Source: JAZDLC01 sp043802345
Lineage (GTDB): Bacteria > Planctomycetota > B15-G4 > JADJEK01
DNA length: 7,916 nucleotides
Direction: 5' to 3'
Assembly: GCA_043802345.1 (NCBI GenBank)
Contig: JAZDLC010000179.1
Coordinates: 1-7,916 of the forward strand
How positions within the stretch are numbered: position 1 is the first letter of the stretch; every line of letters starts with the position of its first letter. The notes beneath the pieces are model-generated. The model saw only the letters and a program-made list of their open reading frames with translations. It was not told the DNA's origin and did not search any database. Positions 1 to 6,530 of this stretch are shown piece after piece. Position numbers and translations under genes: made by a program.

Positions 1-2
1 CC

Positions 3-1199
3 CCCCTGACGCTGCTGCTCACCCACCTCGGCACGGTCGGGCTCCTGGCCATGGTCATGATCGGGTCGCTCTACCAGATGGCGCCGGTCGTCGCGTCCGC
101 GCCGATCCCCAGGGTCCGGCTGGCCCACGTGGTGCACGGGCTGATCCTCTCCGGGCTGCTCCTGGTCTCGCTCTGCCTCTCTGGCACGTTCGGCCGCTGG
201 TTGACGTACGGCTTCTACCTGATCTGGACCGGGATCATGCTGTTCCTGGTGCAGGCCGCCTGCTCCGGGCTCCGCAAGAAGACCGGCAACGAGACGGTGC
301 ACGGCATGCGCCTGGCCCTTGGCAGCCTCTTCCTGGCCGCCACCCTCGGCTCCGCCATGGCGCATGTCTTTACTGGTTCCTCATGGCTCGGCCAAAGGAG
401 CCTCTGGCTGCAGGTGCACATGGGCATCGGACTGCTGGGATGGGTTGGCGGACTGCTCGTCTCGGTCTCCTGGCAGGTGGTGCCGATGTTCTATCTCACC
501 GAGCCGGTCTCCCGGCGGTCGATGCGCTGGACTCTCACCCTGCTGCTGGTCGGCGTGATCCTGCCGTTGATCATCCTGCTCACCGAAAAGGCGGGGTACC
601 GCGGATCCGGCTGGCTCTCGCCCCAGAATCTGGCTGCCTTCTCGGCTCTCCCGGCGGTGTTCGCCGTCTGGTGCTTTCACCCGATCCAGACCATGAACCG
701 CCTGCGACACCGCCGCCGCAAGCGGGTCGACTCCAGCATCTACTTCTGGTTCTCCGGCCTCTGCGTTGCCCTACTCACCGCCTGTGCGGCGGCCCTCACC
801 CACCTCATGACCGAGCCGCAGTTTCTCGCCGGCACTTCCCTGAAGGCCGGACTGCGCATGGAGCTGATCTTCGTCTGGCTGGCCGTCTGGGGCTGGGCCG
901 GCCTGATCCTGCACGGCATGCTGACCCGCATCGTGCCCTTCCTGGTCTGGTTCCACCGCTTCTCGCCCCTCGTGGGCCTGCAGCCGACCCCCTCGGTGAG
1001 AGCCCTGCTCCCCGACCGCTGGACCCGCATCAACCTGGGCCTCCACCTCGCCTCGGTCCTCGCCGGCCTGATCGCCATCTGGACCCGGACCGAAACCGCC
1101 ACCCGCCTGACCGGACTCCTGCTGATCGCCACCGCCCTCTCCCTCCTCCTCCTCCTCCTCCACGTCCTCCGCCAGAAGCCCACCCACCCCCAAACCTGA
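3..1199 (+). CDS. Polytopic membrane protein, heme-copper-oxidase-subunit-I-like/NnrS-like (5' end outside window)
   Basis: The frame is open from base 3 to the TGA at 1197-1199, giving 398 visible residues; the first in-frame ATG (51) lies inside a conserved-looking segment, so the real start is upstream of the window. The protein is very hydrophobic, with roughly ten or more membrane segments. Several histidines sit in or beside these segments: the THLGTVGLLAM stretch near residue 8, LAHVVHG near 42-45, VHMGIGLLGW near 139, THLM near 267, LHGML near 304 and WFHRF near 318. The pattern of intramembrane His with motifs such as WQVVPMFYL and IVPFLVWFHR recalls uncharacterised membrane proteins related to heme-copper oxidase subunit I or NnrS; this is recognition by pattern, not a proven assignment. 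A run of six CTC codons encodes Leu6 near the C-terminus. It converges on tadD and has no evident link to pilus assembly. Membrane location is certain; the family is tentative. Confidence 0.75.
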   Translation, partial: PLTLLLTHLGTVGLLAMVMIGSLYQMAPVVASAPIPRVRLAHVVHGLILSGLLLVSLCLSGTFGRWLTYGFYLIWTGIMLFLVQAACSGLRKKTGNETVHGMRLALGSLFLAATLGSAMAHVFTGSSWLGQRSLWLQVHMGIGLLGWVGGLLVSVSWQVVPMFYLTEPVSRRSMRWTLTLLLVGVILPLIILLTEKAGYRGSGWLSPQNLAAFSALPAVFAVWCFHPIQTMNRLRHRRRKRVDSSIYFWFSGLCVALLTACAAALTHLMTEPQFLAGTSLKAGLRMELIFVWLAVWGWAGLILHGMLTRIVPFLVWFHRFSPLVGLQPTPSVRALLPDRWTRINLGLHLASVLAGLIAIWTRTETATRLTGLLLIATALSLLLLLLHVLRQKPTHPQT

Positions 1200-1226
1200 A
1201 GGAAAGTGCCGCAGCACCTTTTTCAG
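1196..1226. terminator. Hairpin in the convergent gap, possible bidirectional terminator
   Basis: The sequence begins CTGAA and ends TTCAG. These outer arms pair, an inner GTGC/GCAC stem closes a CGCA loop, and the region between pairs partly (G-U pairs on the plus strand; a 1x2 internal loop on the minus strand). It overlaps the stop codon of the plus-strand gene and lies 16 nt past the tadD stop on the other strand, the right place for a shared terminator. Neither strand has a clean T-tract after the stem, so factor-independent termination is uncertain. Confidence 0.35.
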
Positions 1227-1242
1227 GATTGGGCGTGGGTGG

Positions 1243-1965
1243 TCAGCGGAGGGCGCTGAGGCGGTTTGCTGCGGGGACCCAGGCCGGGTTGGCTTCGAGG
1301 CAGAGTTCGTACTGCTCGGCGGCGGCGTCCTGCTGGCCCAGTCCTTCTCTGACCAGACCTCGGTGATACGCGACGCGCCAGGCCGGGGCTCCGAAGCGCT
1401 CGGCCAGGTCGAGTTCAGACAGGGCGCTCTCGTGCTCCCCCATCAGCGTGAGCACCATGGCGCGCTGTTCCCGCAGGCCGGCGTGATTCGGAGTCAGCAT
1501 GATCTGCTCATCGAGCAGCGTGCGGGCCATGGGGAGATTCCCCTCCTCGGATGCGATCCGCGCCCGCAGCATCGCCGCGCGCGGGTGAACCGGCTGCAGC
1601 CGGAAGAGGGCGTCCAGGTATGACTGTGCCTTCGGGCCGTCATGCTCGTCGTAGTACGACAGGACCGCGTTGGCCATGTAGCTCGGCACGTGATTCGGGA
1701 ATTCGAAGCACATCCCCTCGATCCGCGAGCGGAGCAGGCCCGTATCGACCAGCACGTGGTTCTCTTCCTCGTAGATCTTCTCCCGCAGCTCTCCCTGCCG
1801 CGCCTCCTCGTACTGGCGGAGGAACAGCTCCAGCCGGTCGTCCGGATCGGCGATGTTGTCGTCGTGCTGCGGGTCGATGGAGCTGCACGCTGAGAGGAGG
1901 AACAGGAACACCAGGCCGGGGCATACCAACTTGAGCTGCTGCCACATCTTCTTGATTCTCGCCAT
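1243..1965 (-). CDS. tadD: TadD, TPR-repeat lipoprotein of the Tad pilus system
   Basis: A 240-residue protein. The N-terminus is a lipoprotein signal: basic MARIKKMWQQLK, a hydrophobic stretch at about 13-23, and the lipobox LSAC with Cys27 as the lipidated residue. Ser at +2 and +3 fits outer-membrane sorting by the E. coli rule. From about residue 94 to the end it is helical repeat sequence typical of TPRs (for example the AMLRARIASEEGNLPMARTL and YHRGLVREGLGQQDAAAEQY stretches). In tad loci TadD is the small TPR lipoprotein thought to help secretin assembly or stability. The ATG at 1965 was chosen because it puts the signal peptide at the N-terminus; a TTG at 2046 would add 27 residues before it and overlap tadC. 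No strong Shine-Dalgarno precedes the ATG. It is the last gene of the run, separated from tadC by 77 nt. Assignment rests on TPR plus lipobox plus position, since TadD sequences are poorly conserved. Confidence 0.85.
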   Translation of the reverse strand: MARIKKMWQQLKLVCPGLVFLFLLSACSSIDPQHDDNIADPDDRLELFLRQYEEARQGELREKIYEEENHVLVDTGLLRSRIEGMCFEFPNHVPSYMANAVLSYYDEHDGPKAQSYLDALFRLQPVHPRAAMLRARIASEEGNLPMARTLLDEQIMLTPNHAGLREQRAMVLTLMGEHESALSELDLAERFGAPAWRVAYHRGLVREGLGQQDAAAEQYELCLEANPAWVPAANRLSALR

Positions 1966-2042
1966 AGTGCCGATTGCCGGGGGAGACAGTTTCCGCGGGA
2001 ACGAGTCTAGACTGTGTTGCTCCCAGGCAGAAGCCCTCGAAC
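1966..2042. other. 77-nt tadC-tadD intergenic gap
   Basis: This is the only sizeable gap inside the pilus gene run. It contains a perfect 10-bp palindrome, AGTCTAGACT (2004-2013), and the start of a segment resembling the centre of the palindromic element at the right end of the window. I see no convincing sigma70 or sigma54 promoter and no strong ribosome binding site for tadD. It could hold a weak internal promoter, a processing site or element remnants. Confidence 0.4.
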
Positions 2043-2049
2043 TCAACGG
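2012..2049. repeat. Possible decayed partial copy of the 7759-7916 palindromic element
   Basis: Bases 2012-2023 (CTGTGTTGCTCC) are identical to the reverse complement of 7853-7864. After exactly 12 unmatched bases in both places comes CTCGAA, followed by a loosely matching ACGG (2036-2049 here; CTCGAATACACGG in the element). The agreement covers only the central part of the element, so this may be a fragment or chance. It reaches into the last codons of tadC. Confidence 0.25.
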
Positions 2050-2948
2050 ATCACCCGCTCCGCCATTTCGATGAACTGCTGCAGCGCCGGACCCAGGGTC
2101 CAGACGAAGATTGACGGCAGGAAGCCGATGGCCAGCGGCACGGTCAGCTTGACCGGCAGGGTGTGCGCATCCGCCATCGCCCTCTCCCGGCGCCGGTTGC
2201 GCAGATCATCCGCCTGGCGGCGAAGCACGCTGGCCCAGCCCGAACCGGTCTGCTCCGCCTGGGCCAGCGCCGAGACCAGGATTGACACCGAGGAGACATC
2301 GAGCCGCTGCGCCATCCGGCGCAAGCAACGCACCCTCGAGAGGCCCGCCAGGCTCTCCAACTGGAAGATCCGGAACTCCCGGGTCAACGTGCGCTCGATC
2401 GGATGGGCGTCCAGGATCCGCGCGATGGCAGCGTCCAGCCCCAACCCCACCTCGCCCAGTGTGGCCAGCAGGTCCAGTATGATCGGCAGATCCTGTTCCA
2501 CCTCGTTCACAACCCGGCGCCGGGCCGCCCGCACCACCAGTGTCGGCAGCAACGCCATCCCCACGAAGAGGAACCACGGCAGCAGAGCGGCCATGGTCAG
2601 GTAGAGCTCTCCGATCCCCGCCACCGGCCCGGGCTGCGCCAACATCTCCCGCAGGTACGGATCGCTCACCAGCCGGGCCGCGAGGATCGCCCCCACCCCC
2701 GTGCAAATGGAGGTCGCGGCAAAGAAGCGCAGCGCGGCGCCCCGCTTCCGGTAGCCGGCCCGGGCCAGAAAGAGGGTCAGCCTCGGAATGGATGTCTCAT
2801 CGGCTTCCCAGCGGCCAAGGACTCTGCCGCCGGTGTCCAGCGTGAACAGCCGGTCCAGCGCCCGCCCCCTGGCCACGAAGAGGCTGCCGATGACGACGGC
2901 GCCGCCCACCCCCACGACCAGACCGAGAATGAGCCAGAAAGTCAGCAC
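2043..2948 (-). CDS. tadC: TadC, inner-membrane platform protein (T2SF/GspF domain)
   Basis: A 301-residue protein of the type II secretion F (GspF/PilC) family, which with TadB forms the inner-membrane platform on which the TadA ATPase acts. Membrane segments are visible near residues 3-25, 73-92, 113-140 and 266-286. The T2SF core runs from about 145 to 275, with the acidic segment EVEQDLPIILDLLATLGEVG at its start and the family-typical AQAEQTGSGWASVLRRQADD stretch at about 219-238. The C-terminus has the characteristic VKLTVPLAIGFLPSIFVW-TLGPAL pattern. Length is normal for TadC. The start is GTG at 2946-2948, preceded by GAGGGG (2955-2960) with 6-nt spacing. That site overlaps the tadB stop codon, so translation is probably coupled to tadB. 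Confidence 0.95.
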   Translation of the reverse strand: MLTFWLILGLVVGVGGAVVIGSLFVARGRALDRLFTLDTGGRVLGRWEADETSIPRLTLFLARAGYRKRGAALRFFAATSICTGVGAILAARLVSDPYLREMLAQPGPVAGIGELYLTMAALLPWFLFVGMALLPTLVVRAARRRVVNEVEQDLPIILDLLATLGEVGLGLDAAIARILDAHPIERTLTREFRIFQLESLAGLSRVRCLRRMAQRLDVSSVSILVSALAQAEQTGSGWASVLRRQADDLRNRRRERAMADAHTLPVKLTVPLAIGFLPSIFVWTLGPALQQFIEMAERVIR

Positions 2949-2958
2949 GTCCTTCCCC

Positions 2959-3810
2959 TCACAGCTTGATCCGACTGAGCCGTGTCATCCAGACCATCCC
3001 GATCGCCTGAAGCACCACGGAGAGGGCAACCAGCAGACTCCCGGTCGTGGTCTCCAGGAAGGCCCTGGTCCGCTCCGGGTTGGTCTTCCACATCACGAGC
3101 GCCACGAAGTAGGAGATCAGCAGGATGCCGACCACCGACATCTGGGCGTTCGCCCGCTGACTCCGAATCCGCCGGCTCACCTCGATCCGATCCCGCACCG
3201 AGCGGCCGACGCCCGAGAGGATCGGCGCCAGGCTGCCGCCGACTTCCCAATGCACCGAGATGGTGAAGCAGAACAAGCGGAAGGCCTGCAGCGGGACGCG
3301 CTCCGCCAGCTCGTTGAGCAGGACTTGCGGGTTGTCGCCCATGCGCACCCGGCCCGAGATCTCGTCCAGCAGACCGCGCAACGGGCGCCCCGCTTCGTGG
3401 GCCGCGGCGCCCATGGCGTCCATCGCGCTGGAGCCAGCGTTCAGCGACCCGACCATCAAGTCGATGGCATCCGCCAGCTGGGTCTCGAGCCGCATGATCT
3501 TCTGCCCACCGAACCAGGCCTCGGCCAGGCCGGCGATCACGCCCAGGATGACACCCACGCTGATGCAGTAGACCCAGGGAAGTTCCAGTCCTCCGCGCGC
3601 GGCCAGGCAGACCAGCAGGCCAACGAGGGGCGCCACCCATCGATGGCTCCGCACCAGCCTGCGCTGCGGAGACACGTCGACCACTTCCTCGACCACCACG
3701 TCTTCGCTGATCCGCTCCAGGGCCATCATCCGCAGCCGCCGCGCCCTTGCGTAGAGGACGAACAGCGCCACCGCGACCAGAACGAGCAGGATGGCGAGAT
3801 ACGTACCCAT
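2959..3810 (-). CDS. tadB: TadB, inner-membrane platform protein (T2SF/GspF domain)
   Basis: A 283-residue inner-membrane protein, partner of TadC in the Tad export platform. An N-terminal membrane segment (3-20) is followed by a charged linker of about 35 residues, two hydrophobic segments (about 58-72 and 81-99), and a cytoplasmic T2SF domain (about 105-230). The domain opens with the typical LETQLADAIDLMVGSLNAGSS stretch and includes the VHWEVGGSLAPIL motif; two C-terminal membrane segments (about 232-250 and 267-285) follow. Layout and length fit TadB. The ATG at 3808-3810 shares one base with the tadA stop codon (TGATG), the classic arrangement for reinitiation. A TTG immediately before it (3811-3813) is an alternative start adding one residue. 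Ten nt separate it from tadC. Confidence 0.95.
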   Translation of the reverse strand: MGTYLAILLVLVAVALFVLYARARRLRMMALERISEDVVVEEVVDVSPQRRLVRSHRWVAPLVGLLVCLAARGGLELPWVYCISVGVILGVIAGLAEAWFGGQKIMRLETQLADAIDLMVGSLNAGSSAMDAMGAAAHEAGRPLRGLLDEISGRVRMGDNPQVLLNELAERVPLQAFRLFCFTISVHWEVGGSLAPILSGVGRSVRDRIEVSRRIRSQRANAQMSVVGILLISYFVALVMWKTNPERTRAFLETTTGSLLVALSVVLQAIGMVWMTRLSRIKL

Positions 3811-5270
3811 CAACGGCCGCCGTTACCGTTCAGTCCTTCCGCCTTCCGGAACAGGCCGAGGGGAACCTCGATCTGCTGATCCCGCAGCTCCTCCACCAGC
3901 CGCGGCACAATGCCGGTGGCGCTGAACTGGCCGGTGACCTCGCGGCCCAGCTTGCCCTGGCGGTAGAAACGGAACAGGTCCTGCATCTGGGGCGTCAACC
4001 CCTCCATGCCGGTGATTTCCGAGATGCTCTCGATGCGACGCACCCCGTCCTCGAAGCGGCGGACGTGGACCACCAGATGAAGCGCCGAGACGATCTGCTC
4101 CCTGACCGCGCGGGACGGCAGGTCCAGTCCCGCCATCAGCACCATGGTCTCCAACCGGGAAAGCGCGTCCCGCGCCGAGTTGGCGTGCACGGTGCAAAGA
4201 CCGCCGTCATGGCCCGTGTTCATCGACTGCAGCATGTCGAGCGCTTCCGGGCCCCGGACCTCGCCCACGATGATCCGATCCGGCCGCATGCGCAGCGTAT
4301 TGATGACCAAGTCCCGCGCCGAGATGGTCCCCTTCCCTTCCACGTTGGGCGGGCGCGTCTCGAGGCGCACCACATGCTCCTGATCCAGCACCAGCTCCGC
4401 CGTGTCCTCGATCGTCACGATCCTTTCCGTGGGTTCGATCGCCTCGGCCAGCGATCCGAGCAGAGTCGACTTGCCCGCGCCGGTTCCGCCCGAAACGAGG
4501 ATGTTCTTCCTGGCCATGACCGCGAAGTCGAGGAAGGTGGAGATGTCCTGGCCGAACATGCCCAGCCGCCGCAGGTCGTTCCTTCTCAGTCGCCGCCTGC
4601 CGAAGCGGCGAATGGAAATGGTCGGCCCGTCGATGGAGACCGGGGGTACGGTCGCGTTCACCCGGCTGCCATCGGGAAGACGCACGTCGACCATCGGGGA
4701 ACCCATGTCGATCCGCCGCCCCACCCGGGCCGCGATCCGCTCGATCACCCGCAGGACATGCTGGTCATCCCGGAAGCGGACGTCCGTCTTCTCCAGCCGC
4801 CCGAATCGATCCACATAGACCGCATTCGGCCCGTTGACCAGGATGTCGGTCACCGCCGGATCAGCCATCAGCGGAGCCAGCGGTCCCACACCCAGGGTCT
4901 CCTCCATCAACTCGTCCGAAAGCCGGGACCGCTCCGACTCGTTGAGCGGCAGCTCCTCCTGTTCGAGCACTTCCACCACGAAGTCCCGCACTGCCTGGGC
5001 GATCTCCTCCTCGCCGCCGCCGATGAGGTCCTGCTCGCCGATCGCGTCCAGCAGCCTCGCCTGCAGCTGGGACTTGATGGTCACGTAGTCCACCGAACTG
5101 CGGGGAATCGCCTTCTTCAACGCTTCCGCGTCGACGCTGATGGAATGCAACACCGGCCTCGGCGCCCTGAAACTCAGCCGGTCAGCGGCCTCGTTCGTGG
5201 CGGTGTGGGTGAATCGATCCCGCAGCCTGCGCCTGGGATCCTCATCGTGAATGCCTTCATCCGGGGTCAA
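3810..5270 (-). CDS. tadA: TadA/CpaF, secretion ATPase powering Tad pilus assembly
   Basis: A 486-residue cytoplasmic ATPase of the GspE/VirB11 superfamily, CpaF branch; it forms hexamers and drives extension (and in some systems retraction) of Flp pili through TadB/TadC. Visible motifs: Walker A GGTGAGKST at 261-269 (Lys267), Asp box VTIEDTAEL at 285-293, Walker B-type RIIVGEVRGPEA at 332-343 with Glu337, and His box TGHDGGLCTVHANS at 352-365. Upstream is the CpaF N-terminal region with LGVGPLAPLMADPAVTDILV and the DVRLPDGSRVNATVPPV signature. All catalytic motifs look intact. About 110 variable, charged residues precede the conserved part. The start is TTG at 5268-5270, supported by GGAGGT at 5276-5281 with 5-nt spacing. 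It overlaps the tadZ stop (TTGA), pointing to coupled translation. No in-frame ATG lies near the start. Confidence 0.97.
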   Translation of the reverse strand: MTPDEGIHDEDPRRRLRDRFTHTATNEAADRLSFRAPRPVLHSISVDAEALKKAIPRSSVDYVTIKSQLQARLLDAIGEQDLIGGGEEEIAQAVRDFVVEVLEQEELPLNESERSRLSDELMEETLGVGPLAPLMADPAVTDILVNGPNAVYVDRFGRLEKTDVRFRDDQHVLRVIERIAARVGRRIDMGSPMVDVRLPDGSRVNATVPPVSIDGPTISIRRFGRRRLRRNDLRRLGMFGQDISTFLDFAVMARKNILVSGGTGAGKSTLLGSLAEAIEPTERIVTIEDTAELVLDQEHVVRLETRPPNVEGKGTISARDLVINTLRMRPDRIIVGEVRGPEALDMLQSMNTGHDGGLCTVHANSARDALSRLETMVLMAGLDLPSRAVREQIVSALHLVVHVRRFEDGVRRIESISEITGMEGLTPQMQDLFRFYRQGKLGREVTGQFSATGIVPRLVEELRDQQIEVPLGLFRKAEGLNGNGGR

Positions 5271-6514
5271 GACTTACCTCCGCCATCGTTCGCGCTGCCT
5301 GCGCCATCTTCCACCAGAACCTGAGGACGCTTGCCTGCTGTGTTTCGCTTTCCTCCCACCACGTCGCCGCTCTCGATATCGAGAATCAACCGGTCCATCG
5401 AACGGCCGAAGCCGAACATCCGGTTGGCGCTCAGGATGTAAGGCTCGCCGGTGTTCATGGCCACCAGATTCTTCTTCTGGAAGGGGAAGGTGTAGTCCAC
5501 CGCCATCCCCAGCCGGTTCTCCACGTCCTTGGTGCGCAGCTCGCCCGCGAAGCCCGGGCTGACCTGGTTCACCAGGATCCGTTGCCGGTCCTTCGATACA
5601 CCGATCCCCTCGAGCACCGAGAGCAACCGCGCGGTGCCGACCACGATCGGCACCGACCGCTGCAGCACCACGCAGATCTGGTCGGTGATGTCGAGGATCG
5701 CCACCGCCACCGAATCGAGGATGGGGAAGGAGTCGACCACCACATATTCGAAGGTGCGCCGCGCCAATCGGAGAATCCGCGAGACCGAGTTATCATCCAC
5801 CTCGGCCGCCTCCACCGCGTCCATCGGGGCCGCCAGAAGGCGCAGGCCGCTCTTGTGGCGCATGGTGAGCTGGCGCAGCATGGTCTCGTCCAGCCGATGG
5901 TGCTCCCTCGCGGCGTCCACCATCGTCGACTGCGGCTCGAGGTCGAGCATGAACGAGCACAACCCGAGCTGCAGCGAAAGGTCGATCAGCAGCACCCGGT
6001 CCGGATTCCTGACCGCCAGACCACAGGCGGTGTTGACCGCCAGCGTGGTCTTCCCCACACCCCCCTTGTTGCTGATGAACGAGACGATCTTGCCCAGCTT
6101 GGCCGGCTTCTCCACGGACCGCTTCGCCAGTCTTCCGAAGAGATCCTCCAGCTCGGCACTGGAGAGCGGCCGGCGCAGGAAGTCGCTGATCCGAGCGCGC
6201 ATCGCCTCGATGATCACCAGCGCCTCCGACTGCTCCGGACTGAAGCTGGTCCGGCCGAACATCGCCACCACCACCACCTCGGGAGCGGCCGCCATGACCT
6301 CTTCCGCGAACGACTTGACCAGTTGCTGATCGCGCCCCATCTCGACGAACACGACCTCGGGCTGCTGGACGCGGGCAAGCTCCACCCCCTGCCGGTAGCT
6401 CTCCACATACTGCGTGGAGGGCCGATGATGCATCAACGACCCGACCGCCGACTCGAACTCGCCTCTCAGCGAGGGGTCAGGGCCAACGACGAGGAGATGG
6501 AGTGTCGTTTCCAT
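5267..6514 (-). CDS. tadZ: TadZ/CpaE, MinD/ParA-like pilus localisation ATPase with receiver-like N-terminal domain
   Basis: A 415-residue protein of the CpaE/TadZ family, which positions the Tad machinery in the cell. Residues 5-125 look like a degenerate response-regulator receiver fold: Glu58 (VVFVEM) occupies the usual phospho-Asp position, and the segment at about 111-116 reads DFLRRP. Residues 142-385 form the MinD/ParA-type ATPase with deviant Walker A KGGVGKTT at 150-157, keeping both the signature Lys150 and the P-loop Lys155. The next motif reads VLLIDLSLQLG (174-184), where the family usually has DLDLQFG, so the second Asp is Ser180. YVVVD at 257-261 is the Walker B. The last 30 or so residues are a Gly-rich tail. 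ATG at 6512-6514 fits the receiver domain and has AAGGA 12 nt upstream. A TTG at 6565 would overlap tadG by 35 nt and is less likely. Sixteen nt follow the tadG stop. Confidence 0.93.
   Translation of the reverse strand: METTLHLLVVGPDPSLRGEFESAVGSLMHHRPSTQYVESYRQGVELARVQQPEVVFVEMGRDQQLVKSFAEEVMAAAPEVVVVAMFGRTSFSPEQSEALVIIEAMRARISDFLRRPLSSAELEDLFGRLAKRSVEKPAKLGKIVSFISNKGGVGKTTLAVNTACGLAVRNPDRVLLIDLSLQLGLCSFMLDLEPQSTMVDAAREHHRLDETMLRQLTMRHKSGLRLLAAPMDAVEAAEVDDNSVSRILRLARRTFEYVVVDSFPILDSVAVAILDITDQICVVLQRSVPIVVGTARLLSVLEGIGVSKDRQRILVNQVSPGFAGELRTKDVENRLGMAVDYTFPFQKKNLVAMNTGEPYILSANRMFGFGRSMDRLILDIESGDVVGGKRNTAGKRPQVLVEDGAGSANDGGGKS
5276..5281 (-). promoter_or_regulatory. Strong Shine-Dalgarno site deciding the TTG start of tadA
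   Basis: The minus strand reads GGAGGT, then five bases, then TTG. The site lies within the last codons of tadZ (encoding Gly-Gly-Lys-Ser before the stop), so ribosomes finishing tadZ can restart on tadA. It is the best ribosome binding site in the window and supports the unusual TTG start. Confidence 0.75.
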
Positions 6515-6530
6515 GGCTGTTTCGTTTCCT

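Noticed and set aside
1144..1161. Six TCC units in tandem near the end of the first gene
   Set aside because: Considered as a phase-variation tract, but whole-codon units would only change the length of a Leu run in a membrane helix and cannot shift the frame.
383..1366. 327-codon plus-strand frame overlapping the membrane-protein gene
   Set aside because: Out-of-frame shadow, Pro/Arg-rich with no hydrophobic pattern, while the other frame gives a coherent membrane protein.
1966..2046. N-terminal extension of tadD to the TTG at 2046
   Set aside because: It would bury the lipoprotein signal peptide 27 residues inside the protein and overlap the tadC stop; the ATG at 1965 gives a standard lipoprotein N-terminus.
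2788..3879. 363-codon plus-strand open frame opposite tadC, tadB and tadA ends
   Set aside because: Crosses three real genes antisense and has a biased His/Pro/Arg/Gln composition; a shadow.
3747..5324. 525-codon plus-strand open frame opposite tadA
   Set aside because: It is antisense to a gene with intact catalytic motifs, and its product is low-complexity (His/Arg/Pro/Gln-rich). It is the usual stop-poor shadow frame of high-GC coding DNA.
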